From an uncultured Eubacteriales bacterium (lineage in GTDB: Bacteria > Bacillota > Clostridia > Lachnospirales > Lachnospiraceae), in the NCBI GenBank assembly GCA_900315665.1, contig OMZX01000011.1:1-54128 (forward strand): a stretch of DNA of 54,128 bases, in the 5' to 3' direction. Numbering within the stretch: the stretch's first letter is position 1; the number at the start of each line of letters is the position of its first letter. A model generated the notes under the pieces. The model worked only from the letters and a program-made list of their open reading frames with translations. It was not told the DNA's origin and ran no database searches. Shown here piece by piece: positions 44,276 through 54,128 of this stretch. The position numbers and the translations under genes are program-made.

Positions 44276-45052
44276 ATGAATCATTATGCTGTTGAAAACC
44301 TGTTTGGCATAGAAGGGCTGAACATCGCATGGTACGGTATCATCATCACATTCGGCATGATCCTCGGATTTATGCTGGCACTTCGCCGGTGCAAGAAAAC
44401 CGGAGTTGAACCGGATCACTTATATAATCTCGTGCTTTAGCTGATTCCCGTGTGTATTCTCTGTGCCAGAGCATACTATGTGCTTTTTGAGTGGGAGCAG
44501 TACAAGGATAACCTTCTCTCCGTTTTTCAAATCAATAAGGGCGGGCTTGCCATTTATGGAGGCATCCTCGGCGGTGTTGCTGTTGTACTGATTTACTGCA
44601 AGGTCAAAAAGCTTTCCTTCTGGTCGCTTGCAGATACGCTGATTTCCAGCCTTGTTCTTGGACAAGCCATCGGGCGTTGGGGGAATTTTGTGAATCAGGA
44701 GGCTTACGGAAATCTGATCACAAATCCAGATCTCCAATTCTTTCCGTATGGTGTTTACATAGAGGAACTCGGGCAGTGGCACCAGGCGACGTTCTTCTAC
44801 GAATCTGCACTGAATACACTGCTGCTGATTGCCATGCTGATCTCCTATCCGCATTTCAGAAAAAAGGGATATCTGCTTCCGTTTTACATGATCGGCTATG
44901 GCGTGATACGCTGCTTTGTAGAGGGACTTCGTACTGACAGTCTCTATCTGATGCCAGGTGTCTGCGTGCCGCAGGTGTTGTCTGGCTGCCTGATTCTATT
45001 GGGTGTTTTACTTGTAGGTATTATTCGCAGAAGGCAGGATATACAGGCATGA
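44276..45052 (+). pseudogene. lgt: Prolipoprotein diacylglyceryl transferase with an amber stop
   Basis: The frame is Lgt throughout: AVENLFGIEGLNIAWYGIII, then DHLYNLVL, an in-frame TAG at 44438, then LIPVCILCARAYYVLFEWEQ, the hallmark GQAIGRWGNFVNQEAYG and the C-terminal membrane helices (258 codons in total). Relatives usually have Trp at the stop position, so TGG to TAG is a single-base change. Lgt attaches the lipid to lipoprotein cysteines and is normally essential, so this is a second copy. The downstream part lacks its own start near the stop. Readthrough would give a full-length enzyme. Confidence 0.88.
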
Positions 45053-45624
45053 AACTAATTTGCTCTTTATTTATCACATTCTTAAAAATCGGTGCGTTCA
45101 CCTTTGGCGGCGGATACGCTATGATTGCGCTGCTTGAAAATGAGTTCGTTGAAAAGAAAAAATGGCTTGAAAAAAGCGAGTTTCTGGACATGGTTGCGGT
45201 AGCCGAATCCACGCCAGGACCAGTCGCCATCAACAGTGCAACTTACATTGGTTACAAAATTGCAGGATTTGCGGGTGCAGCCATGTCCACACTTGCTGTC
45301 TGCATTCCATCTTTCTTTGTAATTTATGGTATCTCGCTGTTCTTTGATCAGTTTCTCAGTTTGCGCTGGGTTTCCTGCGCATTCCGCGGGATTCAGGTAT
45401 GTGTGATCTATCTGATCCTTACCGCAGGGCTGAAAATGCTTAAAAGTATTGACAAAAACACACTAAACTTGACGCTTCTCACGTTGGTCATGGCTTCCAT
45501 GCTCTGCTGCTCGATCACAGCAGTTTCGTTTTCCTCTGTGTTTTACATCCTGATCTGCGGCGCGGTCGGGCTTGTTGTTTTCTTTCTGCGAAAAATCCGG
45601 AAAGGACATGGGAAAACGTCATGA
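45049..45624 (+). CDS. Half-size chromate transporter ChrA, first subunit
   Basis: 191 residues with about five or six membrane helices: LKIGAFTFGGGYAMIALLEN, AVAESTPGPVAINSATYIG. Short ChrA proteins occur as pairs and together form the CHR transporter, which exports chromate in characterised cases; in anaerobes the anion may differ. Overlaps the lgt stop by 4 bp (ATGA) and the next gene by 4 bp. Confidence 0.88.
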   Translation: MKLICSLFITFLKIGAFTFGGGYAMIALLENEFVEKKKWLEKSEFLDMVAVAESTPGPVAINSATYIGYKIAGFAGAAMSTLAVCIPSFFVIYGISLFFDQFLSLRWVSCAFRGIQVCVIYLILTAGLKMLKSIDKNTLNLTLLTLVMASMLCCSITAVSFSSVFYILICGAVGLVVFFLRKIRKGHGKTS

Positions 45625-46196
45625 TATACCTGCGTCTCTTTCTGAACTTTTTGATGATCGGTGCCTTGTCTTTCGGCGGCGGCTATGGAATGGTTTCGCT
45701 GGTACGCGAAACGGTGCTTTCCAACGGCTGGCTGACAGAGAACGAGTTTCTGAATTTTATTGCCGTATCTGAATCCACACCGGGACCCCTTGCCGTGAAT
45801 ATGGCAACCTTTATCGGCTCAACACAGGGCGGAATCCTCGGTTCATTTGCTGCAACGCTGGGCGTGGTGTTGCCGTCATTTTTGATTATTCTCTTAATTG
45901 CATCCGCACTAAAGAATCTGATAAAATATGCACCCGTCAACGCCTTTCTATCGGGAGTTCGTCCGTGCGTTGTAGCGATGATCCTTGCGACCGCGCTCAG
46001 CATGGCGCTGTCTACGCTGTTTGGCCTCACAGATTTACAGGCCGGATTTGCGCCCGATTTGCGCTCTATCGCAGTATTTGCCATGCTCGGAGCAACGCAT
46101 CTGATTTGTAAAAAAATCAGAAAAACAGCTCCATCGCCAATTCTGATGATCCTGTTTTCAGCAGGCCTCGGAATCTTGTTTTGGTGCATATTCTAG
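45621..46196 (+). CDS. Half-size chromate transporter ChrA, second subunit
   Basis: 191 residues, same family: MIGALSFGGGYGMVSLVRET, AVSESTPGPLAVNMATFIGS. About 40 percent of the readable positions match the first copy by eye. Last gene of the cargo operon. Its partner gene overlaps it by 4 bp. Confidence 0.88.
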   Translation: MIYLRLFLNFLMIGALSFGGGYGMVSLVRETVLSNGWLTENEFLNFIAVSESTPGPLAVNMATFIGSTQGGILGSFAATLGVVLPSFLIILLIASALKNLIKYAPVNAFLSGVRPCVVAMILATALSMALSTLFGLTDLQAGFAPDLRSIAVFAMLGATHLICKKIRKTAPSPILMILFSAGLGILFWCIF

Positions 46197-46354
46197 CATG
46201 GCGATTGATTTTATTTCCAACTTCAATAGCAATTCCTGCTGAACCGCGCTTATTTCATTGCGTATAATTTCGAGCGACATCACCCTTCATTCATGATGCC
46301 GCTCCGCGCTTCGGCCATACCATTCTGCCACAAATGAGCTGACCATCGTTGTAA

Positions 46355-46380
46355 TAGCGAGGACTTAAAAGTCCTCGCTA
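46355..46380. terminator. Perfect palindrome 3' of the cargo operon
   Basis: 12-bp arms TAGCGAGGACTT/AAGTCCTCGCTA with a 2-nt loop. No T tract follows on either side. Confidence 0.55.
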
Positions 46381-46403
46381 TCCTCCATGATCTCTCCCTT
46401 TCC

Positions 46404-47005
46404 GTAAGCGTCAAACCTCCCCGCGTATAAAAGGCCGCCATCTCAAGGAGACTGTTGCTCACTGGGATGGCGGTCAATTATTTTTGCGGTATATAGCATT
46501 CTTCCGGGGCATTTGCGGGAAGCAGGCTTTCAGCCCATGCTTTGTTAGTTTCGCTCAGCTGCGGCGCAGTCTGCAGGATCCACAGCAAGTATCGGTACGG
46601 ATCTAAGCCGTTCGCCTTCGCCGTTTCAATCAAGCTGTAGATCACGCTGCTGGCCTGTGCGCCGCCCGGCGTATTGGCAAACAGCCAGTTTTTCCTGCCC
46701 ATCACAAAGGGCTTGATGCTGCGCTCGGCACGGTTGTTGCTCAGCTCCAGACGCCCATCCTCCAGATACCTCGTCAGGTACGGCCACTGCTCCCGCAGGG
46801 AATGGATCGCCTTTCCCAGCGCGGATTTCGGCGCGGTCTTCGCCTGCATCTCATTTGCCCATGACAACAGCGCGTCTAAAACAGGTTTCTCCTGTTCTAG
46901 CCGCTTTTCATACCGTTCCTCCGGCGGCAGCTCTGCCAATGCCTGCTCCAGCTTGAAAAGCTGCGAGCAATAGCATTCGCCCATGGCCGCGGGAGAATCC
47001 TTCAA
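46404..47005 (-). mobile_element. IS66-family remnant
   Basis: Begins at GTAAGCGTCAAACCTCC, the type of terminus that IS66 elements carry. Only the 3' part of the transposase is inside; the other end and the tnpA/tnpB genes are missing. Confidence 0.7.
46478..47005 (-). pseudogene. tnpC: IS66 transposase, C-terminal part
   Basis: Last 175 codons of an IS66 TnpC (normally about 500). Visible: SQLFKLEQALAELPPEERYE, PKSALGKAIHSLREQWPYL, the catalytic end LELSNNRAERSIKPFVMGRKN, and the IS66 C-terminal tail PYRYLLWILQTAP, LLPANAPEECYIPQK. An in-frame stop lies just upstream of the TTG at 47005, so the gene is broken. Confidence 0.9.
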
Positions 47006-47227
47006 ACGGTTCCCTACTCATAAACTCTCCTTTCTCGCATGAAAAAGCAGCAGCTACCATTTCGGTATCTGCAAGGTCTGCAAGACTCCGTGCGGCGAAG
47101 CGCGCACCGCGGGCAGGTTGCAAGCAGTCAAGACCCCTTCCACGAGCTGTGAGAGCGGCCAAGCTCTGTCCGCGCTGTTCCCCATCGCCGGGGCGCGAGC
47201 TGCAAATACGGCGAAAAAGAAAACCAT

Positions 47228-47300
47228 AGCGACTATACTAGCGACTACAAAAGGCAGAAATCCGAGTTTCAAATTTACATAGCGACTAATGTAGCGACTA
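47228..47300. repeat. Paired AGCGACTA iterons
   Basis: AGCGACTA starts at 47228, 47240, 47281 and 47293. Each pair is 12 bp apart and the pairs are 53 bp apart, so the unit ATAGCGACTA-nn-TAGCGACTAC is duplicated. Confidence 0.8.
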
Positions 47301-47397
47301 CGGCATCCGAAGCGCAAAAATTTTGAATTTCATGGCTTGTGCAAAATGAAAAGCAAAAAATTCTTCTAAGCGGAATGAGAATCGGACTACACTTTTG

Positions 47398-47451
47398 GCT
47401 TTTCTTGCTGCGCAAGAAAAGCGCAAGCATCGCGTTTTGGTACCAAAACGC
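47398..47451. repeat. Two tandem palindromes
   Basis: GCTTTTCTTGC/GCAAGAAAAGC at 47398-47422 (3-nt loop) and the perfect 20-bp GCGTTTTGGTACCAAAACGC at 47432-47451. Confidence 0.85.
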
Positions 47452-47677
47452 AGCTTGCAGGGAAAACCCTGACCCCAATGCCGCCTGCAGGCGGAGGACT
47501 AACGGTTGAACTATGGCACAAGTCGGAAACGCACATCGGCGCAGCTATTTGTTCCGCGACGTGGGGCGCGTCGTGCCGACGTGTGCGGTTTTACGGGCCG
47601 ACCGCGCATCCGTGCAGGTCTGCGCCACACAAACGCCGCGTCTGCCCGCCGTGCGGCACAAAAAACGAGGGCTGGCA

Positions 47678-47914
47678 TCAAGTCAGATCTCGCTTTACAA
47701 ATCGAACGAAGGAGATGATCCATGACAGAATCACGCAGCCCACCAGCGCTAGAAAAAACCCATCCGCAAACGCCGTGTGTGCACGATACCACGGTCGAAA
47801 CGCTGTGAGCATCAGCACCAGGTACACCAGCGGAATGGATAGTCTCAGTTTTATCGCAATACGAATCAGCAAGAGCAGCAAGTGAAGCATCATGGACAAA
47901 CAGGCAGTTACCAT
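47678..47914 (-). CDS. Small membrane protein of the mobile element
   Basis: 78 residues with three hydrophobic segments (LSMMLHLLLLLIRIAI, IPLVYLVLMLTAF, GFFLALVGCVILSWIISFV). A strong AGGAGG ribosome site lies 8 nt before the ATG, which argues that it is a gene. I do not recognise it. It is divergent from the TnpW-like gene. Confidence 0.6.
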   Translation of the reverse strand: MVTACLSMMLHLLLLLIRIAIKLRLSIPLVYLVLMLTAFRPWYRAHTAFADGFFLALVGCVILSWIISFVRFVKRDLT

Positions 47915-48006
47915 CGGCGATCCTCCTCAAACGGTTTGTCGGATGTTAACTCTCCTGGCTGCTTTTTGCAAGTACATTTTTTGAAAATCAAATCAGGGAG
48001 GTCGTC

Positions 48007-48186
48007 ATGAACCAAACTACAAAACCAGCGGCCTGCCCTGATTCCGTCCGTGTCGAGCGCATTCAGATCTCACACGGACGAGCCATCCGTGTCGTCTCCG
48101 TTTTTCCGAAAAACGCGAGTCAGACAGCGGAAGAAAAACTCAGGGTTTTGGCCGCGTTGGAACTTCAGCGAAAAAAGTCGGCATAA
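48007..48186 (+). CDS. TnpW-like small transposon protein
   Basis: 59 residues (MNQTTKPAACPDSVRVERIQ start) with GGGAGG 6 nt upstream. The pattern of a short basic strand followed by SQTAEEKLRVLAALEL resembles the small TnpW-type proteins encoded before serine recombinases in clostridial elements. The role is not known. It lies 80 bp before the recombinase start. Confidence 0.6.
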   Translation: MNQTTKPAACPDSVRVERIQISHGRAIRVVSVFPKNASQTAEEKLRVLAALELQRKKSA

Positions 48187-48193
48187 GGGCTAG

Positions 48194-49915
<1,722 letters not shown>

Positions 49916-49943
49916 ATCATTCCCAGCTATACGCCAATGGAAA

Positions 49944-49974
49944 ACCCGGCTGGTGCCTGAAACACCAGCCGGGT
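49944..49974. terminator. Hairpin after the recombinase gene
   Basis: Perfect 12-bp stem ACCCGGCTGGTG/CACCAGCCGGGT, 7-nt loop, between the convergent recombinase and ppdK genes. T tract absent. Confidence 0.7.
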
Positions 49975-50057
49975 AATCCCCGCCAACGTTGTTACCCCTG
50001 TCAGGGGGCAGCAAAAGGCCGCAGGCGTATAAACAAGAATAAACAATACAGAGGCAA

Positions 50058-52694
50058 TTAAGCCTTTCTCGGACGAGCGATCTCAGCCTGTGCCGCAGCC
50101 AGTCTTGCAACCGGTACACGGAACGGTGAGCAGGAAACATAGTCCAGTCCGATGTCATGGCAGAACTCAACGGAAGAAGGATCACCGCCGTGCTCACCAC
50201 AGATACCGCAGTGAAGCTTCGGGTTAGCACCCTTACCATCATTAACAGCCATCTTCATCAGCTTGCCGACACCCTTCTGATCAAGCTTTGCGAACGGATC
50301 CTGCTCATAGATCTTCGCATCATAGTAGCTGCCAAGGAACTTACCAGCATCATCACGTGAGAAGCCGAAAGTGTACTGCGTAAGATCATTTGTACCGAAG
50401 CAGAAGAAATCAGCATGCTCTGCGATCTCATCAGCGGTGAGCGCTGCTCTTACAACCTCGATCATCGTACCAACCTCATACTTGAGATCTACGCCGGCCT
50501 TCTTGATTTCCTCATCAGCTGTCTCGACGATCGTCTTCTTAACGTAATCAAACTCCTTGAGCTCGCCTACCAGCGGAACCATGATCTCCGGAACGACATT
50601 CCAATCCGGATGCTCCTTCTTAACCTCGATTGCTGCACGGATAACAGCCTGTGTCTGCATCACACCGATTTCCGGATAGGTTACGCAGAGACGGCAGCCT
50701 CTGTGACCCATCATCGGGTTGAACTCATGAAGACCAGTGATGATTGCCTTGATCTGCTCAACCGTCTTGTTCTTCGCCTTAGCAAGCTTCTCGATCTCTT
50801 CCTCAGTAGTCGGAACGAATTCGTGAAGAGGCGGATCCAGGAAACGAATGGTAACAGGGTCACCCTCCATAGCCTCAAAGAGCTGCTTGAAGTCGTTCTG
50901 CTGATACGGCTCGATCTTTGCGAGAGCTTCCTCACGCTCTTCCTTCGTATCGGAGCAGATCATCTCACGGAAGGCTTCGATTCTTTCCGGATCAAAGAAC
51001 ATATGCTCTGTACGGCAGAGACCGATACCCTCGGCACCGAGCTCTCTTGCCTTCTTCGCATCCTTCGGTGTATCAGCGTTTGTTCTTACGCCGAGCTTTC
51101 TATACTTATCAGCCCAGTTCATGATGCGCTCGAACTCACCAGTGATCGAAGCGTCAACTGTAGGCATTACACCCTTATAGATGTTACCGGTTGTACCATC
51201 GATGGAAATGAAATCACCCTCATGGAATACTTCGCCGTGAAGTGTGAACTTCTTGTTCTCCTCATCCATGATGATATCGCCGCAGCCTGATACACAGCAC
51301 TCACCCATACCACGGGCAACTACGGCTGCATGGCTCGTCATACCGCCACGAACAGTCAGGATACCCTCGGAAGACTTCATACCGGTAATATCCTCAGGAC
51401 TTGTCTCAAGTCTAACAAGGACAACCTTCTCACCACGATTGTGCCACTCTTCAGCATCCTCAGCGGTGAAGACAACCTTACCACAAGCAGCACCCGGAGA
51501 TGCACCGAGGCCCTTGCCAAGCGGTGTGCTCTTCTTTACAACAGCCGGATCGAACTGCGGATGAAGGAGTGTATCGAGGTTTCTCGGATCGATCATCGCG
51601 ACAGCTTCCTTCTCGGTTCTCATACCCTCATCGACGAGGTCACAAGCGATCTTAAGAGCTGCACGTGCGGTTCTCTTACCATTTCTGGTCTGGAGCATAT
51701 AGAGCTTGCCGTGCTCAACGGTGAACTCCATATCCTGCATATCTCTGTAGTGATCCTCGAGGATCTTGCAGACATTCTTGAACTGCTCGAAGGCCTCCGG
51801 GAACTTCTCGGACATTTCTGTAATCTTCATCGGTGTACGAACGCCGGCTACGACGTCCTCGCCCTGTGCGTTTGTCAGGAACTCACCGAAGAGGCCCTTT
51901 TCACCGGTTGCCGGATCTCTCGTGAAGGCAACACCGGTACCACAATCATCACCCATGTTACCGAAAGCCATGGACTGAACGTTTACTGCAGTACCCCATG
52001 AATAAGGGATATCATTATCACGACGATAAACATTGGCACGAGGGTTATCCCAGGAACGGAATACAGCCTTGATTGCACCATAGAGCTGATCCTTCGGGTC
52101 TGTCGGGAAGTCCTGTCCGAGCGCTTCCTTATACTTCGCCTTGAACTGCTCTGCAAGATCATGAAGGTCATCTGCGTTCAGCTCTACATCCTGCTTAACG
52201 CCTCTCTCAGCCTTCTTCTTATCAATGAGCTTCTCGAACTCGCTCTTGGAAACCTCCATAACGACATCCGAATACATCTGGATGAAACGTCTGTAGGAAT
52301 CCCATGCCCAACGAGGGTTCTTAGACTTCTCGGAAAGAACGCCTACTACATCCTCATTAAGACCAAGGTTCAGGATCGTATCCATCATACCTGGCATCGA
52401 TGCACGTGCACCGGAACGAACTGATACAAGAAGAGGATTCTCCTTATCACCGAACTTCTTGCCGGTGAGCTCCTCCAGCTTCACGATGTACTCGCGGATC
52501 TGGCCCATGATCTCATCATTGATCTCACGGCCGTCCTCATAGTACTGTGTGCAGGCCTCTGTCGTAATCGTAAAGCCCTGCGGTACCGGAAGACCGATAT
52601 TCGTCATCTCTGCAAGGTTAGCGCCCTTGCCGCCAAGGAGTTCACGCATGTTTGCGTTGCCCTCTTTGAACATGTAAACCCATTTCTTAGCCAT
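50058..52694 (-). CDS. ppdK: Pyruvate, phosphate dikinase
   Basis: 878 residues. Interconverts pyruvate + ATP + Pi and PEP + AMP + PPi. N-terminal ATP-grasp region (MRELLGGKGANLAEMTNIG), phospho-His in GGMTSHAAVVARGMG near 455, and a C-terminal TIM barrel with RTEHMFFDPERI, GHRGCRLCVTYPEI and CGEHGGDP (catalytic Cys). Full family length. RBS AGGAGG 8 nt upstream. Strong codon bias. Preceded by a promoter and a perfect cre-like palindrome, so catabolite control is likely. Its 3' end borders the mobile element. Confidence 0.97.
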   Translation of the reverse strand: MAKKWVYMFKEGNANMRELLGGKGANLAEMTNIGLPVPQGFTITTEACTQYYEDGREINDEIMGQIREYIVKLEELTGKKFGDKENPLLVSVRSGARASMPGMMDTILNLGLNEDVVGVLSEKSKNPRWAWDSYRRFIQMYSDVVMEVSKSEFEKLIDKKKAERGVKQDVELNADDLHDLAEQFKAKYKEALGQDFPTDPKDQLYGAIKAVFRSWDNPRANVYRRDNDIPYSWGTAVNVQSMAFGNMGDDCGTGVAFTRDPATGEKGLFGEFLTNAQGEDVVAGVRTPMKITEMSEKFPEAFEQFKNVCKILEDHYRDMQDMEFTVEHGKLYMLQTRNGKRTARAALKIACDLVDEGMRTEKEAVAMIDPRNLDTLLHPQFDPAVVKKSTPLGKGLGASPGAACGKVVFTAEDAEEWHNRGEKVVLVRLETSPEDITGMKSSEGILTVRGGMTSHAAVVARGMGECCVSGCGDIIMDEENKKFTLHGEVFHEGDFISIDGTTGNIYKGVMPTVDASITGEFERIMNWADKYRKLGVRTNADTPKDAKKARELGAEGIGLCRTEHMFFDPERIEAFREMICSDTKEEREEALAKIEPYQQNDFKQLFEAMEGDPVTIRFLDPPLHEFVPTTEEEIEKLAKAKNKTVEQIKAIITGLHEFNPMMGHRGCRLCVTYPEIGVMQTQAVIRAAIEVKKEHPDWNVVPEIMVPLVGELKEFDYVKKTIVETADEEIKKAGVDLKYEVGTMIEVVRAALTADEIAEHADFFCFGTNDLTQYTFGFSRDDAGKFLGSYYDAKIYEQDPFAKLDQKGVGKLMKMAVNDGKGANPKLHCGICGEHGGDPSSVEFCHDIGLDYVSCSPFRVPVARLAAAQAEIARPRKA

Positions 52695-52752
52695 TGTTTA
52701 TCCTCCTAAACATGTGTGATAAATGTTGCGCACTGCAAATTCACCGTTCTTC

Positions 52753-52781
52753 ATTATAATTGAGGAAAATTTTTTAGTAAA
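52753..52781 (-). promoter_or_regulatory. Promoter of ppdK
   Basis: On the minus strand TTTACT, 17 nt, TATAAT, 59 bp before ppdK. Confidence 0.65.
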
Positions 52782-52795
52782 GTGCGCGGGAGTGA

Positions 52796-52809
52796 TGTAA
52801 ACGTTTACA
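52796..52809. promoter_or_regulatory. Perfect cre-like operator upstream of ppdK
   Basis: TGTAAACGTTTACA, a perfect 14-bp palindrome fitting the CcpA/LacI-family consensus. It lies 15 bp upstream of the -35, a position compatible with activation. Confidence 0.8.
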
Positions 52810-52834
52810 ACGTAAAATTTTTTGGCCATCAAAA

Positions 52835-52908
52835 ATCCGCACTGGTGAGAGTGTCCCACCCAATGGCATTCTAATGCTATCGGACGGGACACTCTCACCA
52901 GTGCGGAT
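52835..52908 (-). terminator. Long-stem hairpin after the response-regulator gene
   Basis: Perfect 23-bp arms at 52835-52857 and 52886-52908, a 28-nt loop with an inner GCATT/AATGC hairpin, and TTTTT on the minus strand. It probably ends the two-component operon. Confidence 0.85.
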
Positions 52909-52922
52909 TGATTTCGATTGCA

Positions 52923-53639
52923 CTACACTTTGAATCGGTAACCGACGCCCCAGATGGTTTCGATGTACTGGGGCTTCGCGGTGTCCATTTCGATTTTTTC
53001 GCGGATCTTTTTGATGTGGACGGTGACGGTGGCGATGTCGCCGACAGAGTCCATTTTCCAGATTTCGCGGAAGAGTTCGGCCTTTGTGTAGACGTGGTTC
53101 GGGTGGGATGCGAGGAAGTAGAGGAGGTCGTATTCCTTTGTGGTAAACTGGACCTCCTCACCGTTTACAAAAACGCGGCGGGACTCAGGTTCGATGCGGA
53201 GGCCGCGGATTTCGATCGGACGGGTAGACGGTTCTTCCTCCGTTTGTCCCTGACCGCGGAGGTGCTCATAACGGCTGAGGTGTGCCTTGACGCGGGCAAC
53301 CATCTCGGATGCGGAGAAGGGCTTCGTGATGTAGTCATCAGCACCGAGGCCCAGCCCATGGATTTTATCAATGTCGTCCTTCCTTGCGGATACGATGATA
53401 ACCGGGATGTCCTTTTTCTCACGGATCCGGCGACAGATCTCGAAGCCATCGACACCCGGCAACATAAGATCAAGGATTACCAAGTCATAATCCTTACCTA
53501 ATGCTTCACGCAGTCCCTTCTCACCATCCTCGATGATTGTGACACTGAAATCGGAAATTTCCAGATAGTCCCGCTCCAGCTCCGCGATGGAGGAATCATC
53601 CTCAATGATCAGTATTTGTTTCTTTTCTTCGTCTGCCAT
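52923..53639 (-). CDS. OmpR/PhoB-family response regulator
   Basis: 238 residues. Receiver domain with IIEDD, phospho-Asp in VILDLMLPGVDG, VSA and KPFSA; an acidic linker; and a winged-helix output domain (FTTKEYDLLYFLASHPNHVY, VTVHIKKIREKIE, YIETIWGVGYRFKV). Directly follows its kinase gene on the minus strand, sharing 0 bp spacing. Targets cannot be told. Confidence 0.93.
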   Translation of the reverse strand: MADEEKKQILIIEDDSSIAELERDYLEISDFSVTIIEDGEKGLREALGKDYDLVILDLMLPGVDGFEICRRIREKKDIPVIIVSARKDDIDKIHGLGLGADDYITKPFSASEMVARVKAHLSRYEHLRGQGQTEEEPSTRPIEIRGLRIEPESRRVFVNGEEVQFTTKEYDLLYFLASHPNHVYTKAELFREIWKMDSVGDIATVTVHIKKIREKIEMDTAKPQYIETIWGVGYRFKV

Positions 53640-54128
53640 TTATTTTTTATCCTCCTGTGCTGCAATAAGATACTTCCGGATGACGAAATGAATCGTCGTG
53701 CCTTCGCCTTCGGTGGAGCTTGCCCAGATTCTTCCGCCGCCATCCTCGATGATCTTCTTCACGATGGAGAGCCCGATGCCGGAGCCGCCCTTCGTCGAGC
53801 TTCGTGCACTATCCGCCCGGAAGAAGCGCTGGAAAATATACGGAAGATCGGTTTTGCTGATGCCCTTGCCATTATCTGCCATGTCGACCTGCACGAAGTC
53901 ACCCGCATCCGTCACATCAAGATGAATCCATTTCTCATCCTTGTCCATATACTTGACGGAATTTGAAATGATGTTGTTGATCACCTTCCGGAGCTGTTCC
54001 GGATCCGCGATCATCTCGACAGACCGGTCGACGGCATTGGAATAAGAAAAGGCGATGCCCTCGGTCTCCATCTCCTGCCCGATGTCGTCGGCGCAGTCCT
54101 GGAAATAATCCGCGACCGAGATGTGCTG
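53640..54128 (-). CDS. Sensor histidine kinase, C-terminal part (runs off the window)
   Basis: Last 162 codons, open to base 54128. HATPase domain: INNIISNSVKYMDKDEKWI (N box), MADNGKGISKTDLPYIFQRF (G1 box), GGSGIGLSIVKKIIEDGGGR (G2). The phospho-His region and sensor domain lie outside. It pairs with the adjacent response regulator. Confidence 0.9.
   Translation of the reverse strand, partial: QHISVADYFQDCADDIGQEMETEGIAFSYSNAVDRSVEMIADPEQLRKVINNIISNSVKYMDKDEKWIHLDVTDAGDFVQVDMADNGKGISKTDLPYIFQRFFRADSARSSTKGGSGIGLSIVKKIIEDGGGRIWASSTEGEGTTIHFVIRKYLIAAQEDKK

Larger units (their letters stand above)
47006..47677. other. Non-coding part of the mobile region with repeats and palindromes
   Basis: Holds four AGCGACTA words in two pairs (47228, 47240, 47281, 47293) and strong palindromes at 47398-47422 and 47432-47451. 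The open frames here have no ribosome site and no family resemblance. Confidence 0.45.

Noticed and set aside
47054..47317. 87-codon ORF with a hydrophobic stretch
   Set aside because: The hydrophobic part lies over the AGCGACTA repeats, no ribosome site is seen, and it lacks family resemblance.

Overview
The window looks like chromosomal DNA of a mid-GC Firmicute, most likely a member of Clostridia/Lachnospiraceae. The evidence is AGGAGG-type ribosome sites on nearly every gene, AddAB instead of RecBCD, the SCIFF peptide with its radical-SAM maturase, a bacterial-type pyruvate phosphate dikinase, an ECF transporter S component and YqeY. No rRNA or CRISPR array is present; there is one tRNA (Ala, CGC).

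Layout. 1-5.3 kb is a decayed edge: an hsdM start fragment, an in-frame fusion of the start of threonine ammonia-lyase to the end of RidA, a ComEC-like metallo-beta-lactamase protein, an exported metallophosphoesterase, and a 5'-truncated PucR/CdaR-type regulator running into a cut-off signal-peptide ORF. 5.5-31 kb is ordinary housekeeping: a distant ThyX-like protein, addB-addA, a damaged metY, an ECF S component, an ABC-F ATPase that lacks part of its first nucleotide-binding domain, a Doc/antitoxin pair, adenosine deaminase, a C-terminally clipped Tex, an AAA+ ATPase with a phased repeat array in front of it, an Orn/Lys/Arg decarboxylase-like enzyme, scfA-scfB, yqeY, an SseB-like protein, a hypoxanthine-DNA glycosylase, and an isolated TaqI/Eco57I-like DNA methyltransferase. 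31.7-36.1 kb carries tRNA-Ala, a YjeM-like amino-acid permease, an M18 aminopeptidase and a strongly expressed gluconate-5-dehydrogenase-like SDR behind two operator palindromes.

36.4-50.0 kb is a composite mobile region between the SDR gene and ppdK. It contains mobC, a relaxase start fused to a serine-recombinase end, an IS5-type element, a cargo operon for potassium uptake (TrkH/KtrB, TrkA/KtrA, a KdpD-like kinase without the classical KdpD sensor domain, a KdpE-like regulator), lgt with an amber stop, two half-size chromate transporters, an IS66 remnant, and a complete large serine recombinase with TnpW-like and membrane-protein companions. The final 4 kb is ppdK with a perfect cre-like operator, followed by an OmpR-family regulator and its histidine kinase, which runs off the window.

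A recurring theme is gene damage by internal deletion. At least six genes show it (ilvA::ridA, the CdaR-like gene, metY, the ABC-F gene, tex, relaxase::recombinase), and several junctions stay in frame. The non-coding DNA is rich in palindromes: three copies of a GACACCGGGGACGGTTCTC repeat, three very long-stem hairpins, and a terminator built from an inverted piece of the neighbouring tRNA. Function calls rest on motif and family recognition by eye; no database search was possible.
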